The notes under the pieces: generated by a model
What the model was told of the DNA's origin: nothing
What the model saw: only the letters and a program-made list of their open reading frames with translations
The model's database searches: none
Shown here: positions 20,342-29,179 of the stretch, in pieces
How positions within the stretch are numbered: position 1 is the stretch's first letter
How the letters are laid out: every line of letters starts with the position of its first letter
Position numbers and translations under genes: made by a program
From: Polynucleobacter asymbioticus QLW-P1DMWA-1
Lineage (GTDB): Bacteria > Pseudomonadota > Gammaproteobacteria > Burkholderiales > Burkholderiaceae
Assembly: GCF_000016345.1 (NCBI RefSeq)
Contig: NC_009379.1
Span: 2,095,491-2,159,490, forward strand
Direction of reading: 5' to 3'
DNA length: 64,000 nt

Positions 20342-20362
20342 TATTTAGTGACTAGTTTGGCT

Positions 20363-20392
20363 AATAAGAGGGGCTATCGCTCCTCTTATTTT
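20363..20392 (+). terminator. katG terminator
   Basis: AATAAGAGG / CCTCTTATT nine-base-pair stem followed by TT, 21 bases after the katG stop. The T-tract is short and the hairpin could serve both strands. Confidence 0.75.
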
Positions 20393-20427
20393 GATTAGAA
20401 ATAATCAAAGAATAAAAAATATGAAGC

Positions 20428-20826
20428 CTAAAAGAAGAGCTTGTAAACAGCCCAGCCCAAATTCAAAATAACCAATGTAATTAGCGTTCCAAAAGTAAAC
20501 ATCATGCCCAATACGCGTTTACTGAAATCAGGCGGAGGCACATTCATTCCTTTAGCGTGAATCAAGCGCCCAATAATCAGCGTAGCGCCGGGGATGGCAA
20601 CCAACCACCATGGCGCCCCATTAAGCTCTAAGCAGGCTATCAATATCAGCCCAAAAGGAACATATTCAGCAAAGTTGCCCTGAGCTCGTATCGCTCGCTC
20701 AAGATCTTCGTTGCCACCACTTCCAAGGCCAACCCGATTCTTTCTTCTAAGGCCAATCACAGCAAAAGAAAGCTTTACAAAAATAATGGTTAAAAAGGCT
20801 GCGATGATTGAGGTGATCAATAGCAT
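20428..20826 (-). CDS. MAPEG-family membrane protein
   Basis: A 132-residue protein with four hydrophobic helices and the MAPEG signature RxxxxNxxEYxP as RAIRAQGNFAEYVPFGL. MAPEG proteins include glutathione transferases and eicosanoid enzymes in eukaryotes; bacterial members are mostly uncharacterised. It starts ten bases after the HAD gene, so the two form an operon. Confidence 0.9.
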   Translation of the reverse strand: MLLITSIIAAFLTIIFVKLSFAVIGLRRKNRVGLGSGGNEDLERAIRAQGNFAEYVPFGLILIACLELNGAPWWLVAIPGATLIIGRLIHAKGMNVPPPDFSKRVLGMMFTFGTLITLVILNLGWAVYKLFF

Positions 20827-20836
20827 TTATTTCTCC

Positions 20837-21520
20837 TTAGATAACTTCTAAGACTCTACTTAAAGAATTGCCTTCATAGCTTGGGCTATCACCAATTTCT
20901 TCAAATGGATGCCCAAGTCGATTTACCCAGAACACATCAAAGCCATACCATTTGGCCGCTAGAGCATCCCATGCGTTACTGGATACAAACAGAATCTCCT
21001 CTTTCTTGACCGGAAATGCTTTTAATAAAAGCTCATATGCTTGGGGCGCAGTTTTAAATAGGCGCACATCTTCAATAGTGACCACCTTATCTAAGTATGG
21101 CTTCAAGCCATTACTTTCCACTACCGTGGCCAACATCTCTCTACTGCCATTAGAAAGAATCGCGGTAGAGATACCTTTTTGTTTAATTGTCTTGAGCACA
21201 TTTAGGCTATCATCAAAACCAGTAAGCTTGGCATACTGATCCATCAGTCGCTTCTCGTAATCGGGGGTTAGATTTATGTCCATTCGTTTACACACATATC
21301 GAAGTGATCGAATGGTTAGCTCCCAAAATGGTAGGTAGTGCTTACTACCATTGGGATTAGGATCACTCATAGTTACCAAGCGGGTGTATTCAATTTGGCG
21401 ATCGCGCCACATCAGAGCAAGAGCTTGGCCATGCCCCGGAAATAATTCATCTGCCAACTGACCCATGGAATACACGTCAAACAATGTTCCATAGGCATCA
21501 AAGGCTACGAGTTTATACAT
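20837..21520 (-). CDS. HAD-family hydrolase, haloacid dehalogenase type II-like
   Basis: HAD enzyme with DAYGTLFD (nucleophile Asp), SNGSREML (motif II Ser), a Lys in LFKTAPQAY and SSNAWDALAAKWYGF (motif IV), matching L-2-haloacid dehalogenase-like proteins. The ATG at 21520 is preceded by GGGAGA and is preferred over a TTG four codons earlier. About 227 residues. True dehalogenase activity is not assured, as many members act on other substrates. Confidence 0.88.
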   Translation of the reverse strand: MYKLVAFDAYGTLFDVYSMGQLADELFPGHGQALALMWRDRQIEYTRLVTMSDPNPNGSKHYLPFWELTIRSLRYVCKRMDINLTPDYEKRLMDQYAKLTGFDDSLNVLKTIKQKGISTAILSNGSREMLATVVESNGLKPYLDKVVTIEDVRLFKTAPQAYELLLKAFPVKKEEILFVSSNAWDALAAKWYGFDVFWVNRLGHPFEEIGDSPSYEGNSLSRVLEVI

Positions 21521-21590
21521 GCTGTCTCCCAATTTTTTTGTAAATTTTTATACGATATGCTCATCAACATTTTTTATATCAAACATGAGA

Positions 21591-21950
21591 TTAAGCTCTA
21601 AACATAAAATAGACTGCGCCCAATAAGCAAAGTCCTGCCCATATGTAATCCGTCTTAAATGGTTCGCCCATATAAAAAATAGCAAACGGCACAAATACGG
21701 TGAGCGTAATAACCTCTTGAGTTATCTTAAGTTGTCCTAACGAAAAATATTGATAACCAATTCTATTTGCTGGGACCTGAAAAGCATATTCAAGCAAAGC
21801 AATTGCCCAACTTGCAAACACCGCAACCCACCAGGGCTTAGAAGATAAATTCTTGAGATGGGCATACCAAGCAAATGTCATAAAAACATTGGAAAGAGCC
21901 AAAAGTCCAATAAAGGAGAGTGGGCCAAAGAAATTAGATGGATTAGGCAT
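21591..21950 (-). CDS. DUF486 small multidrug-resistance-like membrane protein
   Basis: A 119-residue protein with four hydrophobic helices matching DUF486, distant relatives of the drug/metabolite transporter superfamily. Typical stretches are FMTFAWYAHLK, ALLEYAFQVPANR and YMGEPFK. No transport substrate is known for the family. Confidence 0.87.
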   Translation of the reverse strand: MPNPSNFFGPLSFIGLLALSNVFMTFAWYAHLKNLSSKPWWVAVFASWAIALLEYAFQVPANRIGYQYFSLGQLKITQEVITLTVFVPFAIFYMGEPFKTDYIWAGLCLLGAVYFMFRA

Positions 21951-21984
21951 AGACCCATCTTAATGAGTTATGCCAATCTAAATG

Positions 21985-22045
21985 AAAAAACCACCCGAAG
22001 GTGGTTTAGGTGTCTACCACCAGCCCAGCGTTGAAGCCACCGGGT
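21985..22045 (-). repeat. Scar: tRNA-Phe-type terminator with decayed tRNA 3' end
   Basis: The CCACC-CGAA-GGTGG hairpin is intact and is followed by GGTGTCT and a degraded stretch (CCACCAGCCCAGCGTTGAAGC...) in the place where better copies have the tRNA-Phe 3' end. Only the terminator part is certain here. Confidence 0.55.
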
Positions 22046-22058
22046 TGGTTCGCCTATA

Positions 22059-22508
22059 CTACTTATCAAGCTTTACGGTAACTCCACTTGCGCTGAGGTT
22101 AAATTGCAGACCTTCAGAAGTGCTAGTGAGACGCATGATGACGCCATTTTCATTCTTCAAAACAGTTCCGCCAACTCCACCACCTAAAGTAATACTGCTC
22201 TCTAACTTGGTAAAGGTACCGGGAAATTTAGATACGTCAGTTAGGTCATATACCTCACCAGTTGCTGCTAATTTAGACGCACCCACATTAGCCCCAAGAC
22301 TCATTCCACCAATCTTAAATGGATATTTCTTGCCTTGATAAGTCAGAACGCCACCGCCAGTACTACCACCAACAATTAAAGCAAATTGAGTTTCATTAAT
22401 GCTGACGGTGCCCGATGGCTTTTTAGGGGCGTCTGCAGCGCTAGCGCCAAAACTTAAAACAGCTAATCCCAAAATTAGCAGGGAAAGGAACTTGCGAATA
22501 CTTGTCAT
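22059..22508 (-). CDS. Conserved exported protein of unknown function
   Basis: From the ATG at 22508, which has GGAGAA upstream, a 149-residue protein with a signal peptide ending near ASA. The mature part is rich in glycine and beta-prone residues (GGSTGGGVLTYQGK, GGMSLGANVGASKLAATGEVYDL). The VLTYxGKxYPFxxGG pattern recalls envelope-integrity proteins of the EipA/DUF1134 sort, but the match is too weak to assign. Confidence 0.72.
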   Translation of the reverse strand: MTSIRKFLSLLILGLAVLSFGASAADAPKKPSGTVSINETQFALIVGGSTGGGVLTYQGKKYPFKIGGMSLGANVGASKLAATGEVYDLTDVSKFPGTFTKLESSITLGGGVGGTVLKNENGVIMRLTSTSEGLQFNLSASGVTVKLDK

Positions 22509-22598
22509 ATAACTTCTCCATTTGTTGAAGTCCATAAAATGATTATGGAATTAGCAATATTGCAAACTAAAGCTTACTCCGGTTATGCGAGCAAGACA

Positions 22599-22626
22599 AA
22601 TGAAAAACCGGCAGAAGGTAGTTTTA
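22599..22626 (-). repeat. Decayed terminator copy
   Basis: AATGAAAAACCGGCAGAAGG with TAGTTTT keeps the register of the CCACC-CGAA-GGTGG unit (AATGAAAAAACC...GAAGGT.GTTTT) but with several changes, so the stem is weak. Read as an old copy of the same unit; low certainty alone. Confidence 0.35.
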
Positions 22627-22693
22627 GAGCTTCTTAGCGCTCTGAGGCAGACTCAACCGGGACTTAGAGGGTAGCCCTACCCTCAAGGCTGCT

Positions 22694-23005
22694 CTATCTA
22701 TATCCCAATACGTCATCTGAGGTTCGCTTTTGTCCCTCGACAAAAAGCTTTGTACATATTCCTGCGCCGCTGTGAAAGATTTGTTTTTTAGAGTCGACCT
22801 GCATTTGATACAAAGTATCAAAACAATCTCTTCTCTTGGTAAATTGGAAGCGCTCTGTATGGGTTTGTTTACCCATATAAAAGTGAAAAAAATCTAAAGT
22901 CCAAAACTTGTCACCCTGGGCACCTATTCTGCTTTGCTCCACAGGTTGGTGGCTAGTACAGGCGCTCAAAAAAAGCACAAGACAAAAAATGAGTAGCTTA
23001 TTCAC
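22694..23005 (-). CDS. Predicted lipoprotein
   Basis: A 103-residue protein with a signal peptide and the lipobox LSAC (Cys at residue 16). The mature part has a FWTLDFFHFYMGK segment and three more cysteines. No domain recognised. It lies alone between two genes transcribed the same way. Confidence 0.7.
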   Translation of the reverse strand: MNKLLIFCLVLFLSACTSHQPVEQSRIGAQGDKFWTLDFFHFYMGKQTHTERFQFTKRRDCFDTLYQMQVDSKKQIFHSGAGICTKLFVEGQKRTSDDVLGYR

Positions 23006-23068
23006 TTTGCTTAGCTAACGCCCATTTGATCCTATGCGACCTTTGACGGAACGAATAATGCTTTTAAT

Positions 23069-23719
23069 TTACTTCGGTGGAAAGGGCAATGGTTTGCCTG
23101 CGGGCGGCATTTCTTGGCCAAGGGCCAGCAGCATTGCCACCGTGACATAAGTGCCGCTCACTGCCACCAGATCTACCAACTGTTGCTCACCCAGAATCGC
23201 TTTAGACTTTTGGAACAATGCATCGCTGATCTGATGATTTTGAATCATTTCCATGGAAACGTCATACACCACTGCCTCATCGGGCTTCATATCTCTTGGG
23301 CGAATACCTGACTTGAGATCATCAGCCACCTGCTGAGGCAAGCCTGCTTTTAATGCCAATGGGTAATGAGCGTACCATTCCACCTGAGAACTCCATACCT
23401 TACCTTGAATCAGAATGGCAAACTCGTTCAAACGGGTCGGCAGGGAGGTATTGAAGCGTAAATAATCTAATAAACGTTTCATGCGATCTGCGAAAACTGG
23501 GCTTCTAAGCATCACGTTATACGGGCCACCCAATCCAACGCTTGAGATAGCAATAATTTCTTCGCCCAAAGGTCGCGCATCTGGCGGAAGTTGCTCTAAG
23601 GTAATTTGCGGAAAACGCTTTGGCTCACCCGGAGTGGGTGGCGTTTGCGCCATAGTAAGAGATGCCATTCCTAAAGTGAAGGCGCAAATCTGGATCAATC
23701 TCATGATGGCTGGTTTCAT
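23069..23719 (-). CDS. Exported carboxymuconolactone decarboxylase-like (AhpD fold) protein
   Basis: A 216-residue protein with a signal peptide ending near MAQ and the AhpD/CMD helical fold: RLNEFAILIQGKVWSSQVEWYAHYPLALKAGL, with W and H in place of the redox CxxC of AhpD. This matches the branch of CMD-family proteins without peroxidase cysteines. The reaction is unknown, and a periplasmic location is unusual for the family. Confidence 0.83.
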   Translation of the reverse strand: MKPAIMRLIQICAFTLGMASLTMAQTPPTPGEPKRFPQITLEQLPPDARPLGEEIIAISSVGLGGPYNVMLRSPVFADRMKRLLDYLRFNTSLPTRLNEFAILIQGKVWSSQVEWYAHYPLALKAGLPQQVADDLKSGIRPRDMKPDEAVVYDVSMEMIQNHQISDALFQKSKAILGEQQLVDLVAVSGTYVTVAMLLALGQEMPPAGKPLPFPPK

Positions 23720-23803
23720 TCTGTCTCTCTTTTTATGAATATATCTGGAGGATACTGAATATATTGCAGTCTTGACTAACTTTTTTAATGTCCTATGAAT
23801 TCT

Positions 23804-23830
23804 TTTGGTCTCGGGGTGGAATCATCCAGC
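23804..23830 (-). repeat. Possible decayed tRNA-Phe 3' fragment
   Basis: TTTGGTCTCGGGGTGGAATC and the following ATCCAGC align with TTTGGTG...GGGGCGGAATCGACCAGG of better scars. No terminator hairpin remains on its left. Low certainty in isolation. Confidence 0.3.
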
Positions 23831-23832
23831 GC

Positions 23833-24594
23833 CTAAGATATCCGATCTTTCAAGATAACTCTAATATCTCGATAAATCTGTAGGCCCGCTATTAATATAA
23901 GAGAAAAGGACAGGGGCACTACTGAAATATAGCCAACTTTCTTAAAGCTAACAGCCCCAATAATTCCACCAATCAAAAACATGCCAAAAATAAATAGATG
24001 GGATGTTAGTTTCTCCCTGTTGGCTTTGACATACCTAACCTGATTGGCCTCTTGTGATTTATTCCAATAAATCAATTTACCCAGCTCGATACCAATATCG
24101 GTAATTACGCCTGTCATATGCGTAGTTCTAATTTCAGCTCTAGAAGCCTTGGTCACAATAGCGTTTTGTAAGCCCATAACAAAACATAGAAGAAGGGCAA
24201 TTGCTGGAACAGTTAAAGGCAAATACAGATTCAAGTTGGCCCCAACCAAACCGAACACCAAGAGCAAGATGGCTTCGACCAATAAGGGTAAAGCAAATTC
24301 ACTATGAATTTTTCTTCGATGCCCCCAGTTAACGATGATGGCAGTAGTTGCCGCCCCAAATAGAAATGAAAGCAAAAGTGATATGCCGCCCAAAACAGAA
24401 ATCAAGTCATTGAGAGCTAGATCATCACCTATCGCAGAAATGATGCCACTCATGTGAGAGGTGTAACGAGCAATCGCCAGAAATCCACCCGCATTTACCG
24501 CACCAGCAACGAATGCCATATAGGCGCCCAATTGAATATTGGTCTTATGAGACCTATGTGTGCTGGTTAAAAGTTGAATGAACTGAATTGGCAT
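23833..24594 (-). CDS. DUF1275 (YoaK-like) membrane protein
   Basis: A 253-residue protein with about six hydrophobic helices and the DUF1275 signatures GAVNAGGFLAIARYTSHMSG and GLQNAIVTKASRAEIRTTHMTG. Transport has been suggested for the family, but substrates are unknown. It is a single gene, flanked on both sides by possible repeat scars. Confidence 0.87.
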   Translation of the reverse strand: MPIQFIQLLTSTHRSHKTNIQLGAYMAFVAGAVNAGGFLAIARYTSHMSGIISAIGDDLALNDLISVLGGISLLLSFLFGAATTAIIVNWGHRRKIHSEFALPLLVEAILLLVFGLVGANLNLYLPLTVPAIALLLCFVMGLQNAIVTKASRAEIRTTHMTGVITDIGIELGKLIYWNKSQEANQVRYVKANREKLTSHLFIFGMFLIGGIIGAVSFKKVGYISVVPLSFSLILIAGLQIYRDIRVILKDRIS

Positions 24595-24988
24595 TGAAGC
24601 TACATTCTACGACTGAGCTTTATTTGCCGATATATTGATCGTCGCTTTATGAAAAAAACACCCAAAGTTAGCTTTCTTACTTCTTTGTGGCATGGAGGGA
24701 GCAGAATTGAGGTCTTAACCTCAACCATCAGGCTCCATGAATAAAGGAGCATGTGTGCTGCAGAACATTAGTTTTGAAATGAATCCTATAAAGTAGTTGA
24801 AGGGATGGTCAAGCAGACATAAGAGGATGCGATAAGTAAGAAGTTTTTCTGCTTTCTAACTTACAGCCAGTAATCGCCAAATTTTCATTCCCCCCTTTTT
24901 TTGTATCGTGACAATGCCTGCCGAGGCAACTCAAAAAATCAGAACAAGATAAAAATAGGCTTCCCAATACTTACTGAAAGTGTGCCCA
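24595..24988. other. Gene-free stretch with one probable decayed repeat
   Basis: About 390 bases with no convincing gene on either strand. At 24646-24710 the sequence TATGAAAAAAACACCCAAAG, then TTCTTTGTGGCATGG and GGGAGCAGAATT, follows the register of the terminator plus tRNA-Phe 3' end unit with many changes. A 31-codon frame from 24652 lies inside this repeat and is not called as a gene. Confidence 0.4.
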
Positions 24989-25561
24989 CTATTTACAGGC
25001 TACAGTTTGAATAGGTTTATATTCACTGGCTCTTTGTGCCATGGATTCAAATCGGCCTCGCATACTGTTTTTTATAAAATATTCAATGATGGCTGAGGGA
25101 ATGATTGAGTTGGGCTCTATTTGAGCGTCGTATTTAAATAGTGTCTTTTCTTTTTCCTCGACTAATTTCCAGGTGCCTTTGTAAGATCTGGTATCGCCAC
25201 TAATCTGCTCAAAAGTTAATGATCTATTAGGCAGCTCTGTATATTCCACTGTAGATTTCATCTCAATAGGGAAAAAGAGAATTTGCTCTTCTATCACTCT
25301 ATACACGCGTACCTTATTGCCCACCCTTGAAATAACTTTTGCCTCAACTATTCCTGGGATATTTTTTGAGCCCTCATAGTCCGTAATAAAAGTATAGGCG
25401 CTACAAATATTCATTGGCACAGAATAGCTTGCCTGGACATGAAACCGCCCATCAATAGGCGTCACGCCTACTTGAACATCAAAAGGGTTGGAATTCTCTT
25501 GTGCAAAGCTTTGAGAGATAAAGAAAAAGAAGGTTAAGACGAGCGTGAACATCCATTTCAT
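24989..25561 (-). CDS. Exported START/SRPBCC-like lipid-binding protein
   Basis: A 190-residue protein with a signal peptide ending near SFAQ, then a START-like fold resembling polyketide cyclase/COQ10 domains: FITDYEGSKNIPGIVEAKVI and a C-terminal long helix. These domains bind hydrophobic ligands; a periplasmic role in lipid or quinone handling is possible but not shown. Confidence 0.78.
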   Translation of the reverse strand: MKWMFTLVLTFFFFISQSFAQENSNPFDVQVGVTPIDGRFHVQASYSVPMNICSAYTFITDYEGSKNIPGIVEAKVISRVGNKVRVYRVIEEQILFFPIEMKSTVEYTELPNRSLTFEQISGDTRSYKGTWKLVEEKEKTLFKYDAQIEPNSIIPSAIIEYFIKNSMRGRFESMAQRASEYKPIQTVACK

Positions 25562-25588
25562 TAATAGATTTTAGGGGCTTATGGATTT

Positions 25589-25605
25589 TGTCGCTTTATA
25601 CGACA
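25589..25605. repeat. 17-bp palindrome, copy 1 of 7
   Basis: TGTCGCTTTATACGACA: perfect TGTC...GACA arms with an AT-rich nine-base centre. It lies 48 bases after the catalase-like gene's stop and 28 bases before the START-like gene's start. Confidence 0.65.
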
Positions 25606-25652
25606 TCTCGAGTTAAGGGGCGCTCGAGGTATTGGGTGCCTATTGTGAGCGA

Positions 25653-26642
25653 TTACTGTCCAGTTAATCGTTTGGCATAGGAATTGGCATATGCAGGAGA
25701 TCTGAATAAAAGTACAGGATCATTAGTTGGTGCAATACCGGATGTCATCGCCAAAGGATCAAAATTAATCTTCTCGCAAGCCCCACCTTGTTGAGGTGAT
25801 GCCGAGGTCAAAGCCAAAACACCTGCTTTAATTTCTTTACGATCGACTGGCCAGTAAATTGTTGGATTAGTTTGCTCATCCATGGGATCACCAATTACCA
25901 GCACCATATCCCAACGGACCACGCCTGCTTGGGTCTTGTTCATAATGTCTTGGTCTAAAAAACGAGTTGGTGCTGTTTTAAGTTCTTCGTCACTTAATCT
26001 CTTCACGCCATCTTGCGGTACAAAACGCCAGCGAACCAAAGTACTCTTATTATTTTTATTAATGAATTTAAAAGTGTGCACGCTATAAAAATCACTATTG
26101 GCATAACTTGCAATAGGATTATTTTTGCCCAAGTATTCACCTAAAGCTTTAGCATCGGGGTGACTAGCTTTATAAGCAGCCATCTTTTCAGGGTCTGGTT
26201 TGCCAGTTGCCGGATCAGGAGTATTCGCGACCACGCCATCATAAAAAGATTCGGGTGTAGCGGCGCCAAATACCGGGACATTAAGCATCGTAAAGTGCTG
26301 AACTTGCCCATCAGGTAGCCTAAACTCCAAAGCCATTCCACGAGGGTTTTTAGCGGTATCCGGAATCTTGAGGCTGCCTCCAGCTAAAGAAAATCGGCCA
26401 AGGACTGGAATGACTTTCCCTGAAAATAATGGCGACATGGAATAAGGCTGAACCGCTTTATTCCCAACAAAGCTTCCCGCGACGCAAACTCCATTGATAT
26501 GGTTTCGTCTTTGCCCTGGGGTAACCCCAAACTGATGCTCAATGCCAGTCACCACTTGATCGGCGGTAACTGACTCTTCTGCAAACCCACCACCGGATAA
26601 AAGAACGGTGAAAAGAAAAATGCCAAGTTTGGCGCGGTTCAT
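25653..26642 (-). CDS. Periplasmic catalase-family peroxidase
   Basis: A 329-residue minimal catalase-fold protein with a signal peptide ending near FAEE. RRNHINGVCVAGSFVG carries the distal histidine and asparagine region, PRGMALEFRLPDG is the conserved catalase core, and RSPAYANSY near the C-terminus carries the proximal tyrosine. This is the small catalase-related peroxidase type that lacks the NADPH-binding parts of full catalases. It forms an operon with the CHRD protein gene 19 bp upstream. Confidence 0.9.
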   Translation of the reverse strand: MNRAKLGIFLFTVLLSGGGFAEESVTADQVVTGIEHQFGVTPGQRRNHINGVCVAGSFVGNKAVQPYSMSPLFSGKVIPVLGRFSLAGGSLKIPDTAKNPRGMALEFRLPDGQVQHFTMLNVPVFGAATPESFYDGVVANTPDPATGKPDPEKMAAYKASHPDAKALGEYLGKNNPIASYANSDFYSVHTFKFINKNNKSTLVRWRFVPQDGVKRLSDEELKTAPTRFLDQDIMNKTQAGVVRWDMVLVIGDPMDEQTNPTIYWPVDRKEIKAGVLALTSASPQQGGACEKINFDPLAMTSGIAPTNDPVLLFRSPAYANSYAKRLTGQ

Positions 26643-26661
26643 ATTTTTAGTGCCTCAATAT

Positions 26662-27087
26662 TTACGGCTTTAGCTGAGCTCTGATTTCACCAGATTTATT
26701 AGTGGCGCTATGAACATTGAGGTAAAGATTGCCGCTTTTCAAGCTTTGGAGCTGGGCATCCGTTAATTTGGCACCAGCGGGGGCAGTCCAAACATTATCT
26801 GAAGTCTTGGCAAACGGAACAATAACTGGACCATTTTGACCCATCGGTGCCTCATGAATATGCGCCATGGTTCCCTCAATACCTGTCGTTGTGATGGTTC
26901 CCGACACCGCACCGTCTGGAGCAACCATGATTGCGCCTACCCCAGAAGCTGAGGTCATCACTGGAGGCACCTCTTGAGAGCCAATAAGAGTTACCTTCAT
27001 TGACTGTGCTGAAGCGGCTAATGAAGCAACGCCAACACACAATCCCAAAACAACTTTTGCCAAAACATGAGCTATCTTCATTTGCAT
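26662..27087 (-). CDS. Exported CHRD-domain protein
   Basis: A 141-residue protein: signal peptide ending near ASAQ, then a CHRD domain with SQEVPPV, GTMAHIHEAPMGQNGPVIVPF and LYLNVHSATNKSGEIRAQL. CHRD domains come from chordin; bacterial versions are exported and poorly understood, and the conserved histidines suggest metal or copper contact. It is co-directional with the catalase-like gene. Confidence 0.9.
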   Translation of the reverse strand: MQMKIAHVLAKVVLGLCVGVASLAASAQSMKVTLIGSQEVPPVMTSASGVGAIMVAPDGAVSGTITTTGIEGTMAHIHEAPMGQNGPVIVPFAKTSDNVWTAPAGAKLTDAQLQSLKSGNLYLNVHSATNKSGEIRAQLKP

Positions 27088-27156
27088 CTCCTATTGGTTT
27101 AGTTCTAGGTTCAGGCTATCACAATTAGGCTGATTGGTTAAATTAAAAAATAGTCT

Positions 27157-27210
27157 AAAAAAGTGGGTTTCTGAGGCTCTTGGTGGTCCAAGGCCGAATC
27201 TACCAGGGCC
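27157..27210 (-). repeat. Scar: decayed terminator and tRNA-Phe 3' fragment
   Basis: AAAAAAGTGGGTTTCTGAGG followed by CTCTTGGTGGTCCAAGGCCG and AATCTACCAGGGCC. The right part aligns with the tRNA-Phe 3' end (TTGGTGGCCCGGGGCGGAATCGAACCA as it appears on the plus strand) with a handful of changes; the hairpin is ruined. Confidence 0.5.
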
Positions 27211-27224
27211 TTGAATGCCCAGCT

Positions 27225-28118
27225 CTATTTCCAGTCTTTAGCCTGTTGAGATAAATGCTTCTTAAATATCGTAGCTATCGGAGATAGCTTTTTGCCTTTA
27301 GGGCTCACAATATGCCAGCTTGATTCAATGGGAAATTCTTTACATTTCAAGATGGCAGCCTCTTCTTCAGATTTATCACCCAAACAATGCTTAGAAAGAA
27401 CGGCTATACCGAGACCGCCTAAAACAGCCTGTTTAATTGCCTCGTTACTTCCAAGCTCCAGCCTGACATCTGGCCTGTACTTCAGTCTTTTAAAGTGAGC
27501 ATCTGTTGTCATTCGGGTACCAGAGCCCTTTTCTCTAAAAATAAACTTTTCATTCTTTAATAGACTGATATCAAAATTCTTTTTTTTGGCAAGCACGTGA
27601 TCTTTTGAGGCAACCAATAACAAAGGGTTTGGCATAAACACTTCGTCATCTATATCCATATGAAGTGGGGGCTGAGACATGATGCAAAGATCATCTAAGT
27701 TCTCTTCCAATCTTTTCACCACGCCATCGCGATTGAGGATTTCCAAAGAAATATCTATTTGTGGATACTTCGCACAAAAGGCACCTAATATTCTGGGAAT
27801 GAAATATTTGGCAGTGCTCACCACGGCTACTTTTAATTTTCCCCGGGTTAATCCTTTGACGCTATTCACCTGCTGTTCAAAAGATTCCCATTCGCCAGAA
27901 ATCGCTCTAGCTGTTTTGGCTAACTCGTGACCCATTTGAGTTAAATGTACTTTCCTGGCTACCACCTCATAGAGGGGCACCCCAATGACATCACTTATCT
28001 CCTTCAACCCCATCGAAGCCGTTGGTTGGGTTACATGAACTTTACGGGCGGCCGCACTGACGCTTCCAGTCTCCGCTAAAGCCATAAAAAGGCGTAATTG
28101 TCTAAAAGTAATATTCAT
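27225..28118 (-). CDS. LysR-family regulator divergent from sbtA (CbbR/CmpR-like)
   Basis: A 297-residue LysR regulator: N-terminal winged helix (FRQLRLFMALAETGSVSAAA, TQPTASMGLKEI) and a periplasmic-binding-protein-like effector domain. Its N-terminus and effector region resemble the CbbR/CmpR branch that controls carbon-fixation or inorganic-carbon uptake genes. It is divergent from the sbtA-like gene with 84 bp between start codons, so it is the likely regulator of that gene. The effector is unknown. Confidence 0.88.
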   Translation of the reverse strand: MNITFRQLRLFMALAETGSVSAAARKVHVTQPTASMGLKEISDVIGVPLYEVVARKVHLTQMGHELAKTARAISGEWESFEQQVNSVKGLTRGKLKVAVVSTAKYFIPRILGAFCAKYPQIDISLEILNRDGVVKRLEENLDDLCIMSQPPLHMDIDDEVFMPNPLLLVASKDHVLAKKKNFDISLLKNEKFIFREKGSGTRMTTDAHFKRLKYRPDVRLELGSNEAIKQAVLGGLGIAVLSKHCLGDKSEEEAAILKCKEFPIESSWHIVSPKGKKLSPIATIFKKHLSQQAKDWK

Positions 28119-28131
28119 AGGTTTTTATCTA

Positions 28132-28167
28132 TATATAAATGTCTTATTTCCGATTTTACTTTATATA
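28132..28167. promoter_or_regulatory. Candidate LysR operator between the regulator and sbtA
   Basis: TATATAAA at 28132-28139 and its inverted copy TTTATATA at 28160-28167 lie in the 84-bp divergent intergenic region. The spacing of about 28 bp between arm centres suits paired LysR dimers. The arms are AT-rich, so chance is possible. Confidence 0.4.
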
Positions 28168-28202
28168 TTAATTTTCCTAGAATCAAATTTAAAGGAAAGC
28201 GC

Positions 28203-29162
28203 ATGACTAACTTACTAGACCCTTCGATTCTATTTTTTATCTTCGGCATATTTGCTGGACTCGTTAAATCCAACCTAGAAATCCCCCAACCAATCTCTCG
28301 TTTTTTATCCTTGTACCTGCTGATGGCACTGGGATTAAAGGGTGGGTTTGCTTTAAACAAATCAGGATTTACTCCTGAGATTGCGATTAGTCTTGGGTTG
28401 GCAATCTCTTTAGCTATAGCCATTCCACTGCTTGGCTACAACTTACTAAAACACAAACTCGATAAACTGGATGCTGCCGCAATTGCCGCGACCTATGGAT
28501 CTATTAGTGCGGTAACTTTTATTACTACTACCCAAGTATTAGATCAAAGCGGCATTAGCTATGGCGGACACATGGCCGCGGCAATGGCTCTGATGGAGTC
28601 GCCTGCAATCATCATTGCAATTGTTCTTGCGAATCGGATTCGGCAACATCGCTCAGGAACCACAGCTTCGCAGACATCTTTAGCGAAAGTGCTTCATGAA
28701 TCGTTTACCGATGGCGGACAGCTTCTACTGCTGGGATCGTTGATGGTAGGGCTGATATCTGGCGATTCAGGCCACAAAGTCATGGCCCCATTCTCGATTG
28801 ATTTATTCAAAGGGTTATTGGCATTCTTTTTATTAGACATGGGCTTAGTTGCCGCTAGAAGCATTGGCGAACTCAAAGGAAAGCCCCCCATCACACTGGC
28901 ATATGCCTTCATAGCGCCACCCACTCACGCCCTGATTGCTCTTGGTTTGTGCCACCTGTTTCATGTACCGCTCGGTGACACGATTCTATTAATGATTCTT
29001 GCGGCAAGCGCCTCTTATATTGCAGTACCGGCGGTTCTGCGTCATGCCATGCCTGAGGTTAATCCTGCTTTGTATATGGGAATGTCGCTAGGCATCACCT
29101 TTCCCCTGAACATCATTTTAGGAATTCCCATCTATAGTGCGATTGCCAACTATTTTGCTTAA
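28203..29162 (+). CDS. sbtA: SbtA-like sodium-dependent bicarbonate permease
   Basis: A 319-residue membrane protein with about ten helices matching the SbtA family of high-affinity bicarbonate transporters. Characteristic stretches include LMALGLKGGFAL, AATYGSISAVTFITTTQVLDQ, MAAAMALMESPAI and SASYIAVPAVLRHAMPE. The ATG at 28203 with AAAGGA upstream is chosen over an open but unrelated 35-codon extension. It is divergent from a LysR regulator and 17 bp ahead of a zinc-motif protein; the usual PII-like SbtB gene is absent from this position. Confidence 0.9.
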   Translation: MTNLLDPSILFFIFGIFAGLVKSNLEIPQPISRFLSLYLLMALGLKGGFALNKSGFTPEIAISLGLAISLAIAIPLLGYNLLKHKLDKLDAAAIAATYGSISAVTFITTTQVLDQSGISYGGHMAAAMALMESPAIIIAIVLANRIRQHRSGTTASQTSLAKVLHESFTDGGQLLLLGSLMVGLISGDSGHKVMAPFSIDLFKGLLAFFLLDMGLVAARSIGELKGKPPITLAYAFIAPPTHALIALGLCHLFHVPLGDTILLMILAASASYIAVPAVLRHAMPEVNPALYMGMSLGITFPLNIILGIPIYSAIANYFA

Positions 29163-29179
29163 AGGATTACAAATTCAAT

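Noticed and set aside
22624..22821. Minus-strand 65-codon frame over the end of the lipoprotein gene
   Set aside because: Out-of-frame shadow of the lipoprotein gene, with no start signal.
24652..24747. 31-codon frame starting MKKTPKVSF
   Set aside because: It coincides with a decayed terminator/tRNA repeat, and no coding signal supports it.
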